Assembly (NCBI RefSeq): GCF_900109575.1
Contig: NZ_FOAF01000003.1
Span: 1-64,000 of the forward strand
Source: Olivibacter domesticus
GTDB lineage: Bacteria; Bacteroidota; Bacteroidia; Sphingobacteriales; Sphingobacteriaceae
Length of the DNA: 64,000 nt
Reading direction: 5' to 3'
Shown: in pieces, positions 26,153 through 35,618 of the stretch
Position numbering within the stretch: position 1 is the first letter of the stretch
How the letters are laid out: each line of letters starts with the position of its first letter
Translations under genes and position numbers: made by a program
The notes under the pieces: model-generated
The model's database searches: none
What the model was told of the DNA's origin: nothing
What the model saw: the letters and a program-made list of their open reading frames with translations, nothing else

Positions 26153-28222
26153 CTATCTGATGATACTTCCCGGCTTCATCGCTGATTGCGGAACTACGAA
26201 GTCTAAGCGGCCGTCCGCATCCTCTGCCATTAAAATCATTCCTTGTGAAAGAATTCCCTTTATTTCACGCGGTTCTAGATTTACCAGGATGGAAACCTGT
26301 TTTCCTATGATATCTTCCGGATTAAAAAATTCAGCAATCCCCGACACGATTGTGCGCTGATCAATACCCGTATCGATGGTCATCTTTAGCAGTTTCTTAG
26401 TTTTGGCCACCTTTTCGGCAGTTAGTATTTTGCCTGTACGGATATCTAGCGGTGTAAATTGATCAAAGGAAATATTCGGTTTAACCGGTTCAGCCGTTAC
26501 GATAGCCTTGGCATTATCAGCTTTAGCTTCTACAAGTTTTGCCAACTGTGCATCTATCTGCTCGTCTGTTATTTTCTCAAATAAGAGTTGCGCCTGCCCG
26601 AGTTGATGACCATCGACCAATAATTGAGGTTTCCCAGCAGCATCCCAAGAACGTTCTTGAAAATTTAGCATATCAAACAGCTTCGTAGCTGTATGTGGTA
26701 AAAAAGGTTGACCTAAAACAGCTAGGTTCGCCGCTATCTGTAAACCGATATTTAAAACCGTTTTTACCCGCTCTTCATCCGTTTTGATAAGCTTCCAAGG
26801 TTCTTCATCTGCTAAATATTTATTACCAAGGCGTGCCACATTCATAAATTGAGCTAAGGCTTCCCTAAATCGATATTGACTTAAGGAGGTGCTAATCGCT
26901 TTCGGATAGCGCGCTAATTCTGATAACACCAATTTATCTTTTTCCGTAAGCATCGATGCAGGCATAACTGTTCCATCGAAATATTTGTGTGATAACACTA
27001 GCACTCTATTTATAAAGTTACCGAAAATCGCAACCAACTCGTTGTTTACCCTTGCTTGAAAATCTTTCCAGGTAAACTCGCTATCAGACGTTTCTGGTAA
27101 AATAGAGGTTAATACATAACGAAGCTCATCTTGCTTATCAGGAAAATCTGCTAAATATTCATGTAACCACACCGCATGATTTCTTGATGTAGATAGCTTA
27201 TCACCTTCTAAATTTAAGAATTCGTTCGCCGGTATATTTTCGGGTAAAATATATTCTCCATGTGCATGTAAGATGGATGGAAAAATGATGCAATGGAATA
27301 CAATATTATCTTTACCTATAAAATGGATTAGACAAGCATCATCGGCAGGATTTTCTTGTTTTTTCCAATATTTTTCCCAATCCTTGCCATTATCTAAAGC
27401 CCATTGTTTAGTCGCAGATATATAACCAATAGGCGCATCTAACCAAACGTATAGTTTTTTTCCTTGTGCTTCTTCCAATGGAACATCTACTCCCCAATCC
27501 AAATCACGCGTCATCGACCGAGCTTGTAACCCCGATTTGAGCCAGGAGCTACACTGTCCATATACATTTGATTTTAAGATATCTTTCTTTCCCTCTAACA
27601 GCCACTTTTCGAGCCAGCTTTGATATTTATCCAAAGGTAGATACCAATGTTTCGTTTCACGTAAAACGGGTGTTTTGCCACTTAAGGTTGATTTCGGATT
27701 AATAAGGTCTGTAGGACTTAAAGAAGTTCCACATTTTTCGCACTGATCGCCATAAGCGCCTTCATTATGGCAATTAGGGCAGGTGCCTATAATATAACGA
27801 TCCGCTAAAAATTGGTGATATTCTTCGTCGTAGTATTGCTCAGAAAACTTTTCAATAAATTCGCCTTTATGGTATAAATTCAAAAAGAATTCCTGCGAGA
27901 GTTCATGATGAATTTTCGCAGAAGTACGGTGATAAATATCAAAGGAAATACCAAATTGTTCGAAACTTTCTTTTATCTGTGTATTGTATTTGTCAATAAT
28001 TTCCTGCGGAGTAATGCCTTCTTTCTTCGCTTTGATAGTGATGGCTGCCCCATGTTCATCTGATCCGCAAACAAAAGCTACATCCTTATTATTCATTCGT
28101 AAAAAACGCACAAATATATCCGCAGGAATGTAAGCACCTGCAAGGTGTCCGATATGTAAAGGCCCATTTGCGTATGGTAGGGCTGAGGTGATGGTATAAC
28201 GCTTAAAGTCTCTAGTCTTCAA
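26153..28222 (-). CDS. metG: Methionyl-tRNA synthetase
   Basis: Class I synthetase charging tRNA-Met. The 689-aa protein shows [19 protein letters not shown] (HIGH at 23-26), the zinc knuckle [18 protein letters not shown], the KMSKS loop as KLSTS near residue 340, and a C-terminal EMAP/tRBD tRNA-binding domain from about residue 580 ([14 protein letters not shown]). The only usable start is TTG at 28222: the frame meets a stop a few codons upstream, and the next ATG lies beyond the HIGH motif. A TATCTTTG box on the minus strand at 28309-28316 is the likely promoter. It is divergent from the LD-carboxypeptidase gene. Confidence 0.97.
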   Translation of the reverse strand: MKTRDFKRYTITSALPYANGPLHIGHLAGAYIPADIFVRFLRMNNKDVAFVCGSDEHGAAITIKAKKEGITPQEIIDKYNTQIKESFEQFGISFDIYHRTSAKIHHELSQEFFLNLYHKGEFIEKFSEQYYDEEYHQFLADRYIIGTCPNCHNEGAYGDQCEKCGTSLSPTDLINPKSTLSGKTPVLRETKHWYLPLDKYQSWLEKWLLEGKKDILKSNVYGQCSSWLKSGLQARSMTRDLDWGVDVPLEEAQGKKLYVWLDAPIGYISATKQWALDNGKDWEKYWKKQENPADDACLIHFIGKDNIVFHCIIFPSILHAHGEYILPENIPANEFLNLEGDKLSTSRNHAVWLHEYLADFPDKQDELRYVLTSILPETSDSEFTWKDFQARVNNELVAIFGNFINRVLVLSHKYFDGTVMPASMLTEKDKLVLSELARYPKAISTSLSQYRFREALAQFMNVARLGNKYLADEEPWKLIKTDEERVKTVLNIGLQIAANLAVLGQPFLPHTATKLFDMLNFQERSWDAAGKPQLLVDGHQLGQAQLLFEKITDEQIDAQLAKLVEAKADNAKAIVTAEPVKPNISFDQFTPLDIRTGKILTAEKVAKTKKLLKMTIDTGIDQRTIVSGIAEFFNPEDIIGKQVSILVNLEPREIKGILSQGMILMAEDADGRLDFVVPQSAMKPGSIIR

Positions 28223-28308
28223 TATATACTGTATTAGGTGTTAGGTATTAGTTTTTAGCCCTAGGCTAACTAAGCCTCACAAATTTTTTAAAATGTTTGT
28301 TATTCCCA

Positions 28309-28346
28309 CAAAGATACATCAATTTGCGCTTTCCTAGTAAATTGAT
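28309..28346. promoter_or_regulatory. Divergent promoter region of metG and the LD-carboxypeptidase gene
   Basis: Minus strand: -7 box TATCTTTG at 28309-28316, pointing to metG. Plus strand: TCAATTTG at 28319-28326 is a one-mismatch -7 box for the LD-carboxypeptidase gene. An 8-bp inverted repeat, ATCAATTT (28318-28325) and AAATTGAT (28339-28346), ends exactly at the ATG at 28347 and could be an operator or a start-region hairpin. Confidence 0.45.
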
Positions 28347-29243
28347 ATGACGAAAACACCCGCGTATTTAAAAAAGGGCGACAAAGTCGCAATTGTTTGC
28401 CCTGCCTGGAAGGTAGATGATAACCTACAAGATGCCGTAAACCTGTTAAATTCTTGGGGTTTGGAGGTAGTTCTCGGTAAAACCGTTAACAGCAGTTACC
28501 GGCAATATGCCGGTAGCGATGAGCTGAGAGCGGAAGACTTCCAGGTAATGTTAAATGACGATAGCATTAAAGCTATTTTTGCTGCAAGGGGAGGTTATGG
28601 TTGTGTGCGTATGATTGACCAAGTTGATTTTACAAATTTCGCCGTTAAACCAAAATGGATTATCGGCTTCAGCGACATCACTGTTATTCATAGTCATATC
28701 CACGCCCTGTACGGAGTTCCCACGATCCATGGCCAGATGCCCATTACCATACCCGATGCGACGAAAGCATCGCTCATTAGTTTGCATGATACGCTTTTCG
28801 GAAAAAAGGCGTTATATGAATATGAGTCGGAAAGCGAACAAGTAGTAGGACAGGCACAGGGAGTATTAATTGGCGGCAATCTGGCGTTGTTGGTGAATCT
28901 GCTGGGTTCAGTTTCTGATATGAATTATGATGGTAAGATTTTGTTTGTTGAGGATGTTGGCGAGTTTTATTATTCGGTGGATCGCATGCTTTGGACACTA
29001 AAACGAGCAGGGAAACTGTCAAAATTAAAAGGGTTAATTATAGGTGGTTTCACTAATTTGAAAGACAATAAAATACCATTTGGAATGAGCATGAATGAAC
29101 TTGTAAAAGAAATTGCCGGCGAATACGGTTATCCTATTGCTTTTGACTTCCCTGCGGGACATATCGACAATAACTATACATTGATTTTAGGAAAGGATGT
29201 ATCTTTGAAAGTAGAGAAGCATAAGGTGGTGTTGACTTATTAA
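28347..29243 (+). CDS. LD-carboxypeptidase (S66 family, LdcA/MccF-like)
   Basis: S66 serine peptidases remove the terminal D-Ala from murein tetrapeptides during peptidoglycan recycling, or cleave related acyl-dipeptides. The 298-aa protein has AIVCPAWKVDD at the N terminus, the nucleophile motif GFSDIT (Ser109), FAARGGYG, GGNLALLVNLLG and the C-terminal FPAGHIDNNYTLILGKDV segment with the catalytic His. Size matches LdcA (about 300 aa). It has no signal peptide, so it acts in the cytoplasm. Whether it is LdcA or MccF-like cannot be settled from sequence alone. Confidence 0.92.
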   Translation: MTKTPAYLKKGDKVAIVCPAWKVDDNLQDAVNLLNSWGLEVVLGKTVNSSYRQYAGSDELRAEDFQVMLNDDSIKAIFAARGGYGCVRMIDQVDFTNFAVKPKWIIGFSDITVIHSHIHALYGVPTIHGQMPITIPDATKASLISLHDTLFGKKALYEYESESEQVVGQAQGVLIGGNLALLVNLLGSVSDMNYDGKILFVEDVGEFYYSVDRMLWTLKRAGKLSKLKGLIIGGFTNLKDNKIPFGMSMNELVKEIAGEYGYPIAFDFPAGHIDNNYTLILGKDVSLKVEKHKVVLTY

Positions 29244-29393
29244 GGTGTAAGAGATCTATCCTAATGTGAATGATGAGTTATGAGCGATGAATGATAAATA
29301 GGCTGAAACTTAACGCTTGAAACTTTTAGCGAGCGCGTTTCCGACAATAAACATTTTGCTAATAACTAATAACGGACAACTAATAACTAATAT

Positions 29394-29798
29394 ATGGCAA
29401 TACTATCAACTCTTGGAAATTACAAAAACACTGGATTACTGATTATTCGGATAGCGCTCGGCATGATGTTTATTATGTATGGCTACCCTAAAATTACAGG
29501 AGGCCCGGAAATGTGGAAAGGTGTTGGCGCAGCTATGGGACATGTGGGTATTACCTTTACGCCCGTTGTTTGGGGCTTTCTGGCGGCACTTACCGAAACC
29601 TTGGGTGGCTTCTTACTAATAATTGGATTGGCATTCCGGCCAACGGCGCTGTTACTCGCTTTCGTTATGGTAATTGCTGCGCTCTCACATTACAAAGCAG
29701 AAGGATTCATGGCGGCTTCGCACCCTATTGAGCTCTTGGCAGTATTTATTGGTTTGGCAATGGTGGGGCCTGGAAAATACAGTGTTGATAAACGATAA
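29394..29798 (+). CDS. DoxX family membrane protein
   Basis: This 134-aa protein has four hydrophobic helices and matches the DoxX family (GLLIIRIALGMMFIMYGYPK; ETLGGFLLIIGLAFRPTALLL). DoxX-like proteins are inner-membrane proteins linked to thiosulfate:quinone oxidoreduction or redox stress in other organisms; Bacteroidota copies are mostly uncharacterised. The 150-base gap upstream is filled with TAATAACTAATAAC-type repeat words that run up to its ATG. A 50-aa membrane protein gene follows after 23 bases. Confidence 0.88.
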   Translation: MAILSTLGNYKNTGLLIIRIALGMMFIMYGYPKITGGPEMWKGVGAAMGHVGITFTPVVWGFLAALTETLGGFLLIIGLAFRPTALLLAFVMVIAALSHYKAEGFMAASHPIELLAVFIGLAMVGPGKYSVDKR

Positions 29799-29821
29799 AG
29801 GTAAAAAATGGGAGAAAAGGA

Positions 29822-29974
29822 ATGGCAAACCAATTCGCGGAAAGATTAAAGGAAGAATTAAAAAAGCCAATCTACAAATATGCATTTGGATTGGCTCTTA
29901 TTTTAGTGATTATTGCCATCTCCCTTCGATTTGGTTATTTGTTAGGAGAATGGCTGTATGCTTTGTTTCATTGA
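29822..29974 (+). CDS. Small membrane protein, 50 aa, unknown function
   Basis: A short frame encodes a 50-aa product starting MANQFAERLKEELKKPIYKY. It has a basic amphipathic N terminus and one membrane helix, ALILVIIAISLRFGYLLGEW, at residues 25-44. A GGAGAAAAGGA purine tract precedes the ATG. It lies 23 bases after the DoxX gene and is probably co-transcribed. I do not recognise a family; the pattern (amphipathic helix plus a single span) is typical of small accessory subunits. Confidence 0.7.
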   Translation: MANQFAERLKEELKKPIYKYAFGLALILVIIAISLRFGYLLGEWLYALFH

Positions 29975-29988
29975 TAATTAACACCAAA

Positions 29989-30708
29989 CTAATGGTCAAA
30001 GACATCTATTACAATAGGTTTTTGACTATTACCATTGATTCCTCTTGTTAATATCGTATATAATCTTCCAGCATTTAAAGTAATTGCTTCATCTCTAAGC
30101 GCTAATTGTGTCCCATTCGAATCAGTTATCTGTATAGTGTAAGAACCTTGACTTGTAGCAATAAAGCCTGCATTGGCATTTGCAGAGGTTTGATTATCAA
30201 CAACCCTATCATTAAAAACTAAAGTTGGTGTACCATTCTGAAGAAGATTAACTTTCACAGCAGGTGTATTTTCCGAAAGATTGAAGAATCTTATGTATGG
30301 CTTACTTGCGTCATAATTTGTAGGATTCTTGTCCTCAACCAAAATACTAGACACCGTGTCTTGGTAGCCATATACAAATGATGTATAAAATGCGCTATCT
30401 CGTAAATTTATTGTGCTATCAACAATAGCCGTTGTAGTATTGGGTATTCCAGCGCTAAAGCGACGCTGACCCGGATAAGCTAACCCATAAGCATAAGGGA
30501 TATAATCTCCATACTTAAGAGAAGCGCCTCGATCAACACTGTTCGCATCTAATTTAATCCCTAAAGCATCAGCACCTGCATATGCATTTACAAAATTCAC
30601 ATAAGCCGTTGGCATACGCACATAATCATCATCGTCATTACATGCGGTAAAAGTGAATCCTCCCACAAACACCATCATCAAGAGGATAAAGTAGTTTTTC
30701 ATTTTCAT
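29989..30708 (-). CDS. DUF4397 surface lipoprotein
   Basis: A 239-aa lipoprotein. The signal peptide ends in the lipobox FTAC (Cys23), followed directly by NDDDD, matching the acidic export signal that sends Bacteroidota lipoproteins to the outer face of the outer membrane. The rest is a beta-rich DUF4397 domain (YVNFVNAYAGADALGIKLD; YIRFFNLSENTPAVKVNLL). Function unknown, possibly adhesive or protective. It is separated from the bglX-like gene upstream by a terminator, so it is probably not part of the PUL transcript. Confidence 0.88.
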   Translation of the reverse strand: MKMKNYFILLMMVFVGGFTFTACNDDDDYVRMPTAYVNFVNAYAGADALGIKLDANSVDRGASLKYGDYIPYAYGLAYPGQRRFSAGIPNTTTAIVDSTINLRDSAFYTSFVYGYQDTVSSILVEDKNPTNYDASKPYIRFFNLSENTPAVKVNLLQNGTPTLVFNDRVVDNQTSANANAGFIATSQGSYTIQITDSNGTQLALRDEAITLNAGRLYTILTRGINGNSQKPIVIDVFDH

Positions 30709-30872
30709 ATCTTTTAAATTTGTTTAGTTTTTCATTTAACATCTAACTACTTTAACGGAGATAAGTTTGAAAAAGCTACAGGTTGGTTACTAGTTGTTCG
30801 CTATTGGTTATTAGCAGTAAATTTGAAGTTAGCGAATCACCAGATGTCTCATAATCAAGCAGGTTAAAAACA

Positions 30873-30906
30873 AAAAGACAGCAACCATTGCTGATTACTG
30901 TCTTTT
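30873..30906 (-). terminator. Terminator at the end of the PUL (after the GH3 gene)
   Basis: On the minus strand AAAAGACAG pairs with CTGTCTTTT, followed by TGTTTTTAA. It lies about 17 bases after the GH3 stop codon and marks the end of the susC-to-GH3 operon. Confidence 0.8.
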
Positions 30907-30923
30907 ATTTTCTTTTGTTCTAT

Positions 30924-33248
30924 TTAATTGAGCGTAAACGTCGCCTCTTTCACATCCCTCGAATTACCTCCCACAAATACTTTAAAATCGCCCGGTTCAG
31001 TTGCATATTCTAAATTGGCATTATAGAATTTTAAATCTTCTGCCGAAATAACAAACGTTACTTCCTTATTTTCTCCAGGCTTTAACGAAATTTTTTGAAA
31101 GCCTTTTAACTCTTTCACCGGTCGCGTTATGCCGCCCACCAGATCTTGCGTATACAATTGTACCACTTCCTTGCCCTCCGTCTGCCCAGTATTGGTTACC
31201 TTAACAGAAACAGTAATGGAATCGCCCGCTTTAAAGCTATTATTACTCAAAGATATATCCCCGTAAGTAAAAGTGGTATAACTTAAGCCATATCCAAATG
31301 GATATAATGGATTATTATCAACATCCAAATAATTAGAGCGAAATTTCTGAAACCATTTACCTTCTGCCAACGGTCTCCCTGTATTTTTATGGCTGTAATA
31401 AATAGGAATCTGTCCTACATTTTTAGGAAACGTAGCAGTTAATTTACCCGAAGGGTTTACATCGCCAAATACCACATCTGTAATAGCCTTTGCCGCTTCC
31501 GTTCCGCCGAACCAAACATTTAAAATAGCAGGGACATGCTCCTGCTCCCATGTAAGGGTAAGCGGTCGCCCTGCAAAAACCACCAACACTACAGGCTTAC
31601 CGGTTTTCAATAAGGCTGCCAAGAGGCGCTGCTGCCCTGCCGGAATATTGAGGTCGGTCCTGCTTGAGCTTTCGCCTGTCATCTCCGAGCTTTCTCCCAA
31701 TGCGGCTATCACCACATCTGATTGTTGTGCCGTCGCTACTGCTTCTTTTATCAGTTCATCTTCCGATCTAGTATCACGTGGGATCTCCCTTCCAAACATG
31801 GTGGCTCTTTGCTGATAAGCCGTGTCATCCAAAAGATTAGATCCGAGACTATGTAAAATTTTAACCTTCGACCCCACCAACTCCTTCATACCATCCAATA
31901 AAGATTGGGTGTTTTTTAAATCAGCATTCACGCTCCAGGTTCCAGGCATATTGCTTCCTGTGTTAGCCAAAGGGCCGATAAGGGCAACGGTTCCTGTTTT
32001 TTTCAGCGGTAAGGTATTATTTTCATTTTTAAGCAAAACAAAAGACTGTCCTGCAACTTCCCTTGCAAAAGCGAGGTGATCTTTCGACAAAATCTCCTTC
32101 TTTGCCCTCTCTTCGCTGCAATATTTATAAGGATCTTCAAATAAGCCCAGTTTATATTTTGCTTCCAGCACCATCTTACAAGCGCGGTTGATATCGGCCT
32201 CCGTTACTTTCCCTTCTTGTAAGGACTTTTTAAGCGTAGTTAAAAAGCCTTCGCCAACCATATCCATGTCTACACCTGCTTTTAGCGATAAGGCCGAAAC
32301 TTGCTGTAGATCGCCCAAACCATGATCAATTAGCTCATTGATAGCCGTGTAATCTGTTACGACTAAGCCTTTAAAACCCCATTGTTTACGCAGTACATCT
32401 GTCAACAACCAAGGATTAGCTGTGGCGGGCAATCCATTGATATCGTTGAAAGAAGTCATAATACTGCCCGCTCCCGCATCTACCGCAGCCTTGTAAGGTG
32501 GAAGATACTCATTATACATGCGATGCAAGCTCATATCCGTTGTATTGTAATCACGCCCTGCTTCCGCTGCGCCATACAAAGCAAAATGCTTCACACAGGC
32601 CATTAAGGTATTATCGGCACTCAGATCATCTCCTTGCAAACCTTTTACCATCGCTGCCGCAATTTTAGCACCTAAATAAGTGTCCTCCCCACTTCCCTCG
32701 GAAATACGCCCCCACCGTGGATCGCGCGAAATATCTACCATAGGCGAGTAAGCCCAATTCAGGCCATCAGCACTTGCCTCCGTCGCCGCGATGCGCGCTG
32801 TTTTTTCAATTAAATTCAAATCCCAGGTAGCAGACAGCCCTAGGGGGATGGGGAACAAAGTCTTGTATCCATGTATAACATCCTGTCCAAAAATGAGCGG
32901 AATTTTCAAGCGACTTTGGGTAACAGCTATTTCCTGGGTTTTTCGGACCCGATCTGGCGTTGTTAGGCTAAATACACCCCCTACTTGACCTGCCTTAATT
33001 TTACCCTCCAGATCCGTGCTTACGACCGATCCCGTTGTGGCCTCCCCTCCTGTTGGTAAATTTAATTGCCCTATTTTTTCATCCACTGTCATTTTAGCCA
33101 TTAAATTGGCTATAAAAGCATCCATTTCCGTCTCGTTTACCGATTTAGACAGCGTTAACTTCTTTGTGATTTTTTTTTGCGCATGCGTTTCCATTGGCAT
33201 CGCCAAAAAGAGAACAGCAGCCATTGTTGGTATTATTAATTTATTCAT
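30924..33248 (-). CDS. bglX: GH3 beta-glucosidase (BglX-like), periplasmic
   Basis: A family 3 glycoside hydrolase of 774 aa that releases glucose from the non-reducing end of beta-glucans or oligosaccharides. A signal peptide (to about residue 24, ending ETHA) is followed by the TIM barrel with PLIFGQDVIHGYKTLFPIPL and the nucleophile Asp in GLVVTDYTAINEL (near residue 298). The alpha/beta sandwich and a C-terminal fibronectin-III-like domain (about 660-774, PFGYGLSYTTFTYG) follow. ATG at 33248 is preferred over an upstream TTG. It is the last gene of the PUL. Next to a GH144 gene, a role on beta-1,2-gluco-oligosaccharides is inferred. Confidence 0.93.
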   Translation of the reverse strand: MNKLIIPTMAAVLFLAMPMETHAQKKITKKLTLSKSVNETEMDAFIANLMAKMTVDEKIGQLNLPTGGEATTGSVVSTDLEGKIKAGQVGGVFSLTTPDRVRKTQEIAVTQSRLKIPLIFGQDVIHGYKTLFPIPLGLSATWDLNLIEKTARIAATEASADGLNWAYSPMVDISRDPRWGRISEGSGEDTYLGAKIAAAMVKGLQGDDLSADNTLMACVKHFALYGAAEAGRDYNTTDMSLHRMYNEYLPPYKAAVDAGAGSIMTSFNDINGLPATANPWLLTDVLRKQWGFKGLVVTDYTAINELIDHGLGDLQQVSALSLKAGVDMDMVGEGFLTTLKKSLQEGKVTEADINRACKMVLEAKYKLGLFEDPYKYCSEERAKKEILSKDHLAFAREVAGQSFVLLKNENNTLPLKKTGTVALIGPLANTGSNMPGTWSVNADLKNTQSLLDGMKELVGSKVKILHSLGSNLLDDTAYQQRATMFGREIPRDTRSEDELIKEAVATAQQSDVVIAALGESSEMTGESSSRTDLNIPAGQQRLLAALLKTGKPVVLVVFAGRPLTLTWEQEHVPAILNVWFGGTEAAKAITDVVFGDVNPSGKLTATFPKNVGQIPIYYSHKNTGRPLAEGKWFQKFRSNYLDVDNNPLYPFGYGLSYTTFTYGDISLSNNSFKAGDSITVSVKVTNTGQTEGKEVVQLYTQDLVGGITRPVKELKGFQKISLKPGENKEVTFVISAEDLKFYNANLEYATEPGDFKVFVGGNSRDVKEATFTLN

Positions 33249-33417
33249 GTTTTTTAGTATCAAGATGAAAGTATCAAGATATTCGCAATAGCGCCGTCAT
33301 CCAAAATGAAACTTAGTAGCGCTAAGGATCTATTAAATGCTTCATATCCCAGACTATTTACTATGATATACAAGCTTTCGTTTTACTCTTATGCCTTACT
33401 GTTCGTGTTGCATATCT

Positions 33418-35184
33418 TTATTTTACTTCTTGAGCCTTTGTACGTTCAGAAACACCATTTTCGTTAAATGCTTCTATTGCAAAATAATATGTTTGTCCTA
33501 CTGTTAAACTTTTTACTTCCAGTTCATTTTTACCATATACCATCCATGAGCTATACAATTTATCTGGAGCAATACCCCACAGTATATTATAACCCTGCAC
33601 ATTTTTTTGGCTTTCCCAAGAGATATGACTATCTCTACTATCGATTTTTCTGTCTATTGCAAATTGTTTAACCTTTTGGGGTTTCTTACCGGATCCCAAT
33701 CCGAAAATGCGAAGTCCCGAAATTGCGAGATGAGGAGTAGGTACATGCTTGTTTTTATATCTTATATACCGTGCCGTTTGTGGATTAGCTAAGGCCACAT
33801 AGTCGTTTGGGGTATCTTTATCGCTACTATTTTTATCAATTAGGACTTTCCACTGTTTCCCATCCATAGAACCCTCGATAATATATTGGTGGTATAAACC
33901 TGGTATTCGTCCATACATATCCGATTTGTAATCGTGATAGTTAATTTGAATGGCATGTACATCAGCTGGTTTTAACAGATCAATGGAAATCCATTGCTTA
34001 TCGTTATTTTCTTCAGCGAGCCAAAATGTCTTAATGCTTTCATCTACCAGATTTTCTGCGGAATATTCTTTTACCTGAGAGGAAACCGTTACAGGCTTTT
34101 CATAAGATAACAACATCCATCCGGTAAATTGACCACTCGTTTCATCTGAAGAAGGAGCGTAATGCGGGTAATCACCGAAATAAGTATCGGTATACATCAG
34201 ATCATCTTTATCAAAATACGTTGGAAACATACATATACGTCTTTCCCAACCCACATTTACAGAAACCGCCATGGAGCCAAAGTGCCAGAATTTCTCTGCC
34301 GGACCTTGCACGGTACTCCCATGCCCCGCTCCATTAGCAAAGCCCCCTGGTTTATAGGAAATAGGATTATTAGGGGCGTAGTGGTAGGGCCCCAATGGAT
34401 GGTCACTTACATATACACCATCACCATATACATTAAATTCTGTTCCTGGCGCAGCATACTGCATATAATATTTATTTTTATGCTTGGTTAACCAAGGCCC
34501 TTCTATATAGCCTCCAAGGACGGTATCCGAATGGTTTTCGCCAAAACGCTCCCAACCATGCTTGGCAGCGTCTAAATTAAACAACTCATATGTTTTCTCT
34601 GAAGGACGGAACCGCTTATTCCTATCCAGCTTTTTAGCTCGTATTGGAAACTTATTAGAAGATCCCCAGAACATATAGGCCTGGCCATCATCATCAATAA
34701 ATAAATCAGGGTCTTGCAAGTCATTCAATATTGCTGGAACGGCTTTCCAATCTCCTTTTTTTGGATTATCTGTATAAAGTACACTCATGGACCCGGAGGG
34801 GTCTCCCGTAACGTAGAGCACTGAATCTTTATAGTTATGCGCCGCCGGCGCATTAGACCCCTGGAAATACCATTTTTCAGGCGCTATGAAATCCCAATGT
34901 GTTAAATCTGTTGAATGCCAATAGCCCATTGAGCGGGTAACGAACATATAATATTCTCCGCGAAATTTAACAACAGCAGGATCCGCTCCAGAACGATAAG
35001 AGATATCGTCATGTGCATTATAAATCATGTATGTATAATCTAGATTTAGCGGGTTGCAGTAGGTAATTTGCCCATACACGGACTGAACGGTGATCACACT
35101 AAATAGAAGAAATACAAATACGATATAATGAGACTTTTTTATATACCTCTTATTACTTAATATTTTTTTTAAATGCCTGACCAT
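33418..35184 (-). CDS. GH43-like glycosidase with discoidin (F5/8C) and FN3 modules, secreted
   Basis: This 588-aa protein has an N-terminal signal/anchor (hydrophobic 19-38), a five-bladed propeller typical of GH43 (SGADPAVVKFRGEYYMFVT with the base Asp, DLQDPDLFIDDDGQAYMFWG, GYIEGPWLTKHKNKYYMQYA with the acid Glu), a discoidin-like carbohydrate-binding domain (about 360-480) and a C-terminal FN3 domain (about 495-588). GH43 enzymes usually cut arabinan, xylan or galactan side chains; the substrate is not clear here. It follows the small secreted protein gene by 6 bases. Confidence 0.85.
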   Translation of the reverse strand: MVRHLKKILSNKRYIKKSHYIVFVFLLFSVITVQSVYGQITYCNPLNLDYTYMIYNAHDDISYRSGADPAVVKFRGEYYMFVTRSMGYWHSTDLTHWDFIAPEKWYFQGSNAPAAHNYKDSVLYVTGDPSGSMSVLYTDNPKKGDWKAVPAILNDLQDPDLFIDDDGQAYMFWGSSNKFPIRAKKLDRNKRFRPSEKTYELFNLDAAKHGWERFGENHSDTVLGGYIEGPWLTKHKNKYYMQYAAPGTEFNVYGDGVYVSDHPLGPYHYAPNNPISYKPGGFANGAGHGSTVQGPAEKFWHFGSMAVSVNVGWERRICMFPTYFDKDDLMYTDTYFGDYPHYAPSSDETSGQFTGWMLLSYEKPVTVSSQVKEYSAENLVDESIKTFWLAEENNDKQWISIDLLKPADVHAIQINYHDYKSDMYGRIPGLYHQYIIEGSMDGKQWKVLIDKNSSDKDTPNDYVALANPQTARYIRYKNKHVPTPHLAISGLRIFGLGSGKKPQKVKQFAIDRKIDSRDSHISWESQKNVQGYNILWGIAPDKLYSSWMVYGKNELEVKSLTVGQTYYFAIEAFNENGVSERTKAQEVK

Positions 35185-35190
35185 GTAAGA

Positions 35191-35580
35191 TTAATTTCCT
35201 ATGTAGATAGTTGGACATGAATCGCAGGATGCCACGGGAACATCTTCTGCAATCAAACCAGTTGTTGCCGTTATCGAATCGGCCCAATAAAATCGCATCC
35301 GTACTGCAGTCGATGACCACATATTAATGTCATAATAATCATTGCTTTTAGGTAGTTCTCCAAGTACAACGTTTGAGCTGTTAGCCGGCACAACAAAAGA
35401 ATAGCTTTGCCCTGTAACTGCATTTCTTAAAAAAACGTTGACATTAACAGAAGTAGAATTGTTTCCCCTTATAGACACAAGGTCTTCTTGTTTGCTGATC
35501 TTACCGATATTATTTGCATTGGCGGTAGGACAAGTAAGTATAAAAAATACTAAACAAATAAACAGATTGAAATTTTTCAT
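35191..35580 (-). CDS. Small secreted protein of unknown function in the PUL
   Basis: A 129-aa protein with a signal peptide (residues 1-22, ending TANA). The mature part looks beta-rich (VNVNVFLRNAVTGQSYSFVV) and ends with a possible disulfide pair in SCDSCPT. I recognise no family. Its position between the GH144 and GH43 genes, with gaps of 38 and 6 bases, makes it part of the PUL transcript. It could be a glycan-binding or protein-inhibitor accessory, but nothing in the sequence proves this. Confidence 0.7.
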   Translation of the reverse strand: MKNFNLFICLVFFILTCPTANANNIGKISKQEDLVSIRGNNSTSVNVNVFLRNAVTGQSYSFVVPANSSNVVLGELPKSNDYYDINMWSSTAVRMRFYWADSITATTGLIAEDVPVASCDSCPTIYIGN

Positions 35581-35618
35581 AATTCAAATTTTTAAGTTTA
35601 TATACATGGTCAAACATT

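Noticed and set aside
28551-29022. Minus-strand frames antisense to the LD-carboxypeptidase gene
   Set aside because: They lie inside a well conserved S66 peptidase gene and look like shadows.
29674-30051. 125-aa plus-strand frame overlapping DoxX and the DUF4397 gene end
   Set aside because: It overlaps DoxX, the 50-aa gene and the DUF4397 coding end in other frames; composition is not protein-like.
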